From: Cyanodermella asteris
Lineage: Eukaryota; Ascomycota; Lecanoromycetes; Ostropales; Stictidaceae
Assembly (NCBI GenBank): GCA_900618795.1
Contig: UYJD01000010.1
Coordinates: 9,495 to 73,494, forward strand
DNA: 64,000 bases
Reading direction: 5' to 3'
A program made the position numbers and the translations under genes. Positions 59,778 to 64,000 of the stretch are shown here, piece by piece. Each line of letters begins with the position of its first letter. Position 1 is the stretch's first letter. Below the pieces are notes generated by a model that ran no database searches, had not been told where the DNA came from, and saw only the letters and a program-made list of their open reading frames with translations.

Positions 59778-61991
59778 ATGTCGACCGAGGACGAAATAGC
59801 GTTGACGACATTCGCACATACACAATCATCGAATGTGGCACGTGTCGATGTATTGTGTGAACGTTGTGAACGACTTCTGACTGCTGACCGCATCCATGTG
59901 CAAGCATCTCCTCGGGACATGATCGGCTACAACCTCTTTCCTCTTCGAGAGGGAGCCACGGGTCATCAAAGCCTGGACGAGGGGGACCTGGATCGGCTTT
60001 GGCCAACTTCAAGAATACTGGAAATATCTCGCTGTCTTCAGCTTCGCGACGATACGTTACGGTTCTGGGTCCACGGGAATGACGAAGAAATCCGCTTGAG
60101 ACAAAATGACTGCCATTTGTGCTCTCACATGATAGATTGCCTTGAACGGTCAGTGGGGAAAGACTCGAAAGGGAATTCGTGGCCTATCAATTGCACAAAA
60201 TATGCTGTGCCATATTTTCGACCATCGCCCGTCGTAGGCGTGGTGAGCACCATGACCGTACTCTGGCTTGCACTTGGAGGAATAGGGACTGGGCGATCTT
60301 ATGTAAGTACAGGCCTAAGACTGACCAGTTTCCCCATGACATGGCAACTTTCGAGACCTCAACAACGTCAATCGATGGGTGCTCTCTCGCAGACCACGTT
60401 GGGCAGGCTTCGATCGTGGCTGCAGGGGTGCAAAAGTGGACACCGTCGATGCACACGTTTTCCGTCTATAAATCAACCTCCCACTCGACTATTGCATATT
60501 GCCGTATCGGGTGACCGTTTCGCGTTGAGGCTGGTTGAGACAAAAAGGCTGGATCAGCAGGAACGACAGGCGCTGATGTATGTGACGCTGTCCCATTGCT
60601 GGGGAACGGGCCCCTCCTCACGCCTGCTTGAGGAGAATTATCGCGAGTTTTTGTCCAGTATACGCTTCAACACCCTCCCGCAGACGTTCAAAGACGCGGT
60701 GGTCATGACGTATGCGCTTGGGTTCGAATATTTGTGGCTGGACGCATTGTGTATCATCCAGAATAGCCCGGAGGACGAGGACTGGCACAAGGAGGCTCCC
60801 TTGATGCAGCTCGTCTACACACAAGCCGAGGTCACACTTGCAGCAACAGCGGCCTCCAATGGTGCCGGGGGCTTGTTTCTGCAAGACTATTCGTTAACGC
60901 CCTGTAGGGTACGACTTAGATTCCCGAACGTGAAAACTTCCCAGGGTTCGTGGTTCGTCGTCTGCGATGACAAGCACACAGCACATAAACTGTACATTGA
61001 CGAGGCACCTCTCAATCAACGTGCTTGGGTACTGCAAGAGCGGATACTATCACCGAGAACCATTCACTTCGCAAAGAGTCAGATTTTCTGGGAATGCCTA
61101 GAAAGTGAACATAACGAGCGCCAACTGGACTTCTTGAATGCAGAAGTACGCAGCGCGCCTCGATTCTTGTCGGTTCGGACTCCGTGGTCGGATATAGTAA
61201 TGACTTACTCGAGGATGAAGTTAACCCGTCAGAGAGACAAACTTATGGCCATTGGTGGAGTGGCTGAAGCGTATGGAACACAGCATGGCTTTCCCAAAGA
61301 CGACTACATCGCCGGCATCTGGCAGTCCGAGCCTGCTCAGCTGCTCTGGGCTGCTAAGCAGCGGTTAGCCGCAAGGGAACCCGCGTGCCCTGATGATACT
61401 TTTATCGCACCAAGCTGGTCCTGGGCTGCTTGCGAAGGGGAAGTGTTCTACCCAGGCTTCGTGTCTCACCCGCCAGACAATGAAGAACGCTTCGAACATC
61501 AGCGACACTTCCGGATACGAGGCTCGTATATAGAGCTACTTGAGGCAAGCAGATTCGGCGCCATCAAAAGTGGCATCCTTCGCGTTGAGACTGAGATTTG
61601 GAGGCTTACAGAAATCTCCCCAACCAGGTACTGTCTGCAGGGGTTTGGTGGCCTTCTTTGTTCAGTGCCTTCAGTGATCAGCGGGTATCACAAATGGGAT
61701 GATGGCAGCGCAGATGAGGCAATTGTGCCAGACAAAGATGCCAGATCATCGTTCGTCCTACCGCTGGGAGCGCTAATGTGGAAAAATGAGCTTATTAAAC
61801 TGTTTGGGCTTCAAGTAGAGCCCAACGGAAGACGGGCGTCCACCTTCTCTAGAATCGGTCTGCTGCGATTCGAATTCGGCGACTGCAAGGCTCTTCGCCA
61901 TTTCTACGCTCAAGCCGGGAGCGTTGAGCTTGATGAGTTGCTGCATGTGGCAAAACTGGACAACGGAGCGTACATGATAGACATTACATGA
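59778..61991 (+). CDS. Heterokaryon-incompatibility (HET) domain protein
   Basis: Single exon, 737 residues, starting MSTEDEIALTTFAHTQSSN. The N-terminal part contains a CxxC pair (CERCERLL) and CHLCSHMIDCLERS. The HET domain begins at about 268: YVTLSHCWG, then LPQTFKDAVVMTYALGFEYL, WLDALCIIQNSPEDEDWHKE, AAPLMQ-like EAPLMQLVYTQAEVTLAATA, and NQRAWVLQERILSPRTIHFA. All canonical blocks are present and open. Downstream DKLMAIGGVAEAYG and APSWSWAACEG are usual in the family. HET proteins of this type are numerous in filamentous ascomycetes. A few trigger cell death when unlike strains fuse, but most are untested, so a role in incompatibility is only inferred. No NACHT, TIR or STAND domain accompanies it. 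Confidence 0.9.
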   Translation: MSTEDEIALTTFAHTQSSNVARVDVLCERCERLLTADRIHVQASPRDMIGYNLFPLREGATGHQSLDEGDLDRLWPTSRILEISRCLQLRDDTLRFWVHGNDEEIRLRQNDCHLCSHMIDCLERSVGKDSKGNSWPINCTKYAVPYFRPSPVVGVVSTMTVLWLALGGIGTGRSYVSTGLRLTSFPMTWQLSRPQQRQSMGALSQTTLGRLRSWLQGCKSGHRRCTRFPSINQPPTRLLHIAVSGDRFALRLVETKRLDQQERQALMYVTLSHCWGTGPSSRLLEENYREFLSSIRFNTLPQTFKDAVVMTYALGFEYLWLDALCIIQNSPEDEDWHKEAPLMQLVYTQAEVTLAATAASNGAGGLFLQDYSLTPCRVRLRFPNVKTSQGSWFVVCDDKHTAHKLYIDEAPLNQRAWVLQERILSPRTIHFAKSQIFWECLESEHNERQLDFLNAEVRSAPRFLSVRTPWSDIVMTYSRMKLTRQRDKLMAIGGVAEAYGTQHGFPKDDYIAGIWQSEPAQLLWAAKQRLAAREPACPDDTFIAPSWSWAACEGEVFYPGFVSHPPDNEERFEHQRHFRIRGSYIELLEASRFGAIKSGILRVETEIWRLTEISPTRYCLQGFGGLLCSVPSVISGYHKWDDGSADEAIVPDKDARSSFVLPLGALMWKNELIKLFGLQVEPNGRRASTFSRIGLLRFEFGDCKALRHFYAQAGSVELDELLHVAKLDNGAYMIDIT

Positions 61992-62284
61992 TGCAACAGA
62001 ACAACAATCACAGGCGCCAGAACCAAAACGGACTTCGTACCCGTGTGTTGAAAGGATCCGCGGGGTTGGCAGAACAGTCCAACAAACGAAATTGATTGTC
62101 CATCACTGATACAGTAATTTCAGGCAAGAATGTATCCATGCATTTGGTAAGGAATAGTTTGCCAGAGCCCTTGGGTCGAAACCAAACTCACGTTGCACGA
62201 TCGACTTGCTGCTCGCTTTGTGCATAGGAGGGGAACAGCGCACAAAATGTATTCTGGAACGAACTTTCAAAAGGTAATATACAT

Positions 62285-63763
62285 CTACAGCCCCAGGGTG
62301 AACTCGACATTAACATCCATGTCGCGTGCTGCTGACTGTCAGTGACTGGTACCATGAACGAAAGGACGATGAGCTTACCTGATTTCACAATCTTAGAAAA
62401 CTGGACACTCTTCTCCGCTGCCTCCTGAAGATCTTCCATGCTGAAAATCTTCAAACCGGACTCGTTAATGATCTTGTGCGCCTCCTCCATGTTGGTGCCC
62501 TGCAGACGAGCGACGATGGGTGTTCTCAAGTTCATGTCACGAACGACTTGGACAAGACCCTTGGCAATGGCATCGCATCTTACGATACCTCCAAAGATGT
62601 TGACGAAGATGGCGGAAACCTTGGGATCGGAGGTGATGAGGTCAAAAGCCTCCTTGATGGCCTGAGGAGTAGCTCCACCACCAACATCGAGGAAGTTGGC
62701 GGGGCTTCCACCATTCAGCTTGATGATGTCCATGGTCGCCATGGCAAGACCAGCACCGTTGACGAGACATCCAATGTCTCCATCCAACTTGATGAAGTTC
62801 AGGCCGTGTGTAGCAGCCTTGACCTCATCGGCGTCCTCCTGAGTGGTGTCTCGCCATTCGAAGACCTCCTTCTGGCGGAACTCTGCGTTGTCGTCGAAGC
62901 CAAGCTTAGCATCCATGGCTAGAACTTGGTGGTCTGATGTTTCGCTGAGCGGGTTGATCTCGATCTGAGTAGCATCTTTGTCGATGAAGACCTTGTATAG
63001 TTTCTTGATAGTATCGGCTGCTGACTCGATGCACTGCTCAGAAAAACCCAGCTCTGTAGCAATGTTACGAGCAATGTCATCAGTCACACCCTTGTTTATG
63101 TCAACGCCGGTAGTGATGATCGCATCGGGAGTCTCTTTAGCGACTGTCTCGATGTCCATACCACCCTGGCTTGACGCAACGATGACCGGGGCCTGGGTAG
63201 CACGATCCATGAGGATGGCTAGGTAGAATTCGCGGCGTGCGAACTTGCGCTCGCAGATGTAGACAGCGTTGCAGAGACGACCGCCGGCGCCAGTCTGCTT
63301 GGTGATGAGCTTGTGGCCGATCATCTTGTCGGCGAACATCCGGGCTTCTGTTGGCGAGTAGATAATTCGGACACCACCTTTCAAGCCGTTCTCGAAGGTA
63401 CCCTTTCCACGGCCACCAGCGAGAACCTGGGCTTTGATGACCATATCCTCACCACCAATGCTCTTTGCGACCTTCTCTGCTTCATCGCCAGATCGCGCAA
63501 CTTCGCCCTTGGGAACGCCAATGCCGTACTGATGAAGTTAGCTCAAACTTGGTCCGCATTGCCAATTCTCGACGCACAGTCTTCAGGAGATTCGCGGAGA
63601 GGTACTCATGTATTGAAAGGAATCGCTTCTGTTGCTGGGCATTGCGAATTGGTGATTCCTGGAGCTGTCAGCTGCTTATAGTCCTAGTCCCATTGATCCG
63701 GAGACCTACCCTGGCCATTCTCAAGGCAGCCCTGAAAGGCTGTGTGCGTGCGAGTCTGTACAT
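62285..63763 (-). CDS. LSC2: Succinyl-CoA ligase beta subunit, mitochondrial, four exons
   Basis: Exons 63710-63763, 63578-63628, 62379-63528 and 62285-62328; introns of 81, 49 and 50 bp with GTAGGT, GTGCGT and GTAAGC donors. All joins are in phase and give 432 residues. Exon 1 encodes MYRLARTQPFRAALRMAR, a mitochondrial presequence. Exon 2 gives KRFLSIHEYLSANLLKT, and exon 3 opens YGIGVPKGEVARSGDEAEKV. Further landmarks: VLAGGRGKGTF (ATP-grasp), GGMDIETVA, EINPLSET, MDAKLGFDDNA, FLDVGGGATPQ, IFVNIFGGIVRCDAIAKGLV. The last exon ends ARDMDVNVEFTLGL, the standard family C-terminus. With the alpha subunit it converts succinyl-CoA to succinate with nucleotide triphosphate formation in the TCA cycle. 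The last acceptor is a CAGCAG tandem. Confidence 0.94.
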
Positions 63764-64000
63764 GACTGCGAATGACTCGCCGGAGAGCCCGCTCTTGTGC
63801 TAAAGAAGGAGAATTGCTGGAGTTGAGTATGAGGCTTGCGGCAGAAAGTCGGGTTTCAGGACACCAAAAGGTAGCTTCGCCGGACGGTTGCGTCGCATGA
63901 CGGTCCGGCATCACGTTCGGCCGACACGTTTTCTGGCTGCACTAATCTCTCCACACTCTAGCGGCACCTGGCATCGGCTTCCACCCCGAAAGTAAAACAC

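Overview
The window is nuclear DNA from a filamentous ascomycete. Short GT...AG introns (about 48 to 81 bp) carry fungal branch sites, genes are compact and lie on both strands, and many encoded proteins are typical of Pezizomycotina: LaeA-like methyltransferase, HET domain, GH93, phytase-like esterase and the MNWTGGRL family. I infer Dothideomycetes from the flavour of the small conserved proteins, but nothing here proves the class. Two runs of N (37428-37520 and 51695-51719) show a scaffolded draft assembly.

Layout. 1-210: 5' end of an unrecognised gene leaving the window on the minus strand. 809-4429: a small secreted protein with two copies of a near-identical 23-residue unit, a two-exon 83-residue Gly/Ser/Tyr-rich protein, and a secreted GH93-type sialidase-fold hydrolase. 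5782-9198: phosphoinositide phospholipase C. 9199-18620: over 9 kb in which I find no convincing gene. 18621-25927: a MNWTGGRL-family gene with an early in-frame stop, UPF1, IMP4 and a small conserved protein. 25928-28878: mostly empty, with G-rich tracts and one doubtful signal-peptide ORF that has a good TATA box. 28879-36894: sulfite-oxidase-fold molybdoenzyme, Ser/Pro-rich membrane-anchored protein, F-box gene with an in-frame stop, and an RCC1-type Ran exchange factor. 38687-46642: conserved unknown, phytase-like secreted esterase, GCIP-family protein, ARP6 and LaeA-like methyltransferase. 48023-53873: mitochondrial ribosomal protein mL54 and a large single-pass membrane protein broken by an assembly gap. 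54264-63763: TAF7 head-to-head with a TAF3/TAF8-like histone-fold gene, NUS1, a HET-domain protein and the succinyl-CoA ligase beta subunit, rebuilt here as four exons.

Most genes are ordinary housekeeping functions: mRNA decay, ribosome biogenesis, TFIID, chromatin remodelling, Ran cycle, dolichol synthesis, TCA cycle and mitochondrial translation. I see no secondary-metabolite cluster. The methyltransferase, HET gene and secreted hydrolases stand alone. The most unusual items are the tandem-repeat secreted propeptide at 809-1174, the long gene-free tract, and three otherwise open host genes each cut by a single in-frame stop (18645, 34030, 57043). For the second of these a weak intron could remove the stop. 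I recognised no transposon, virus-like element, tRNA, rRNA or CRISPR array.
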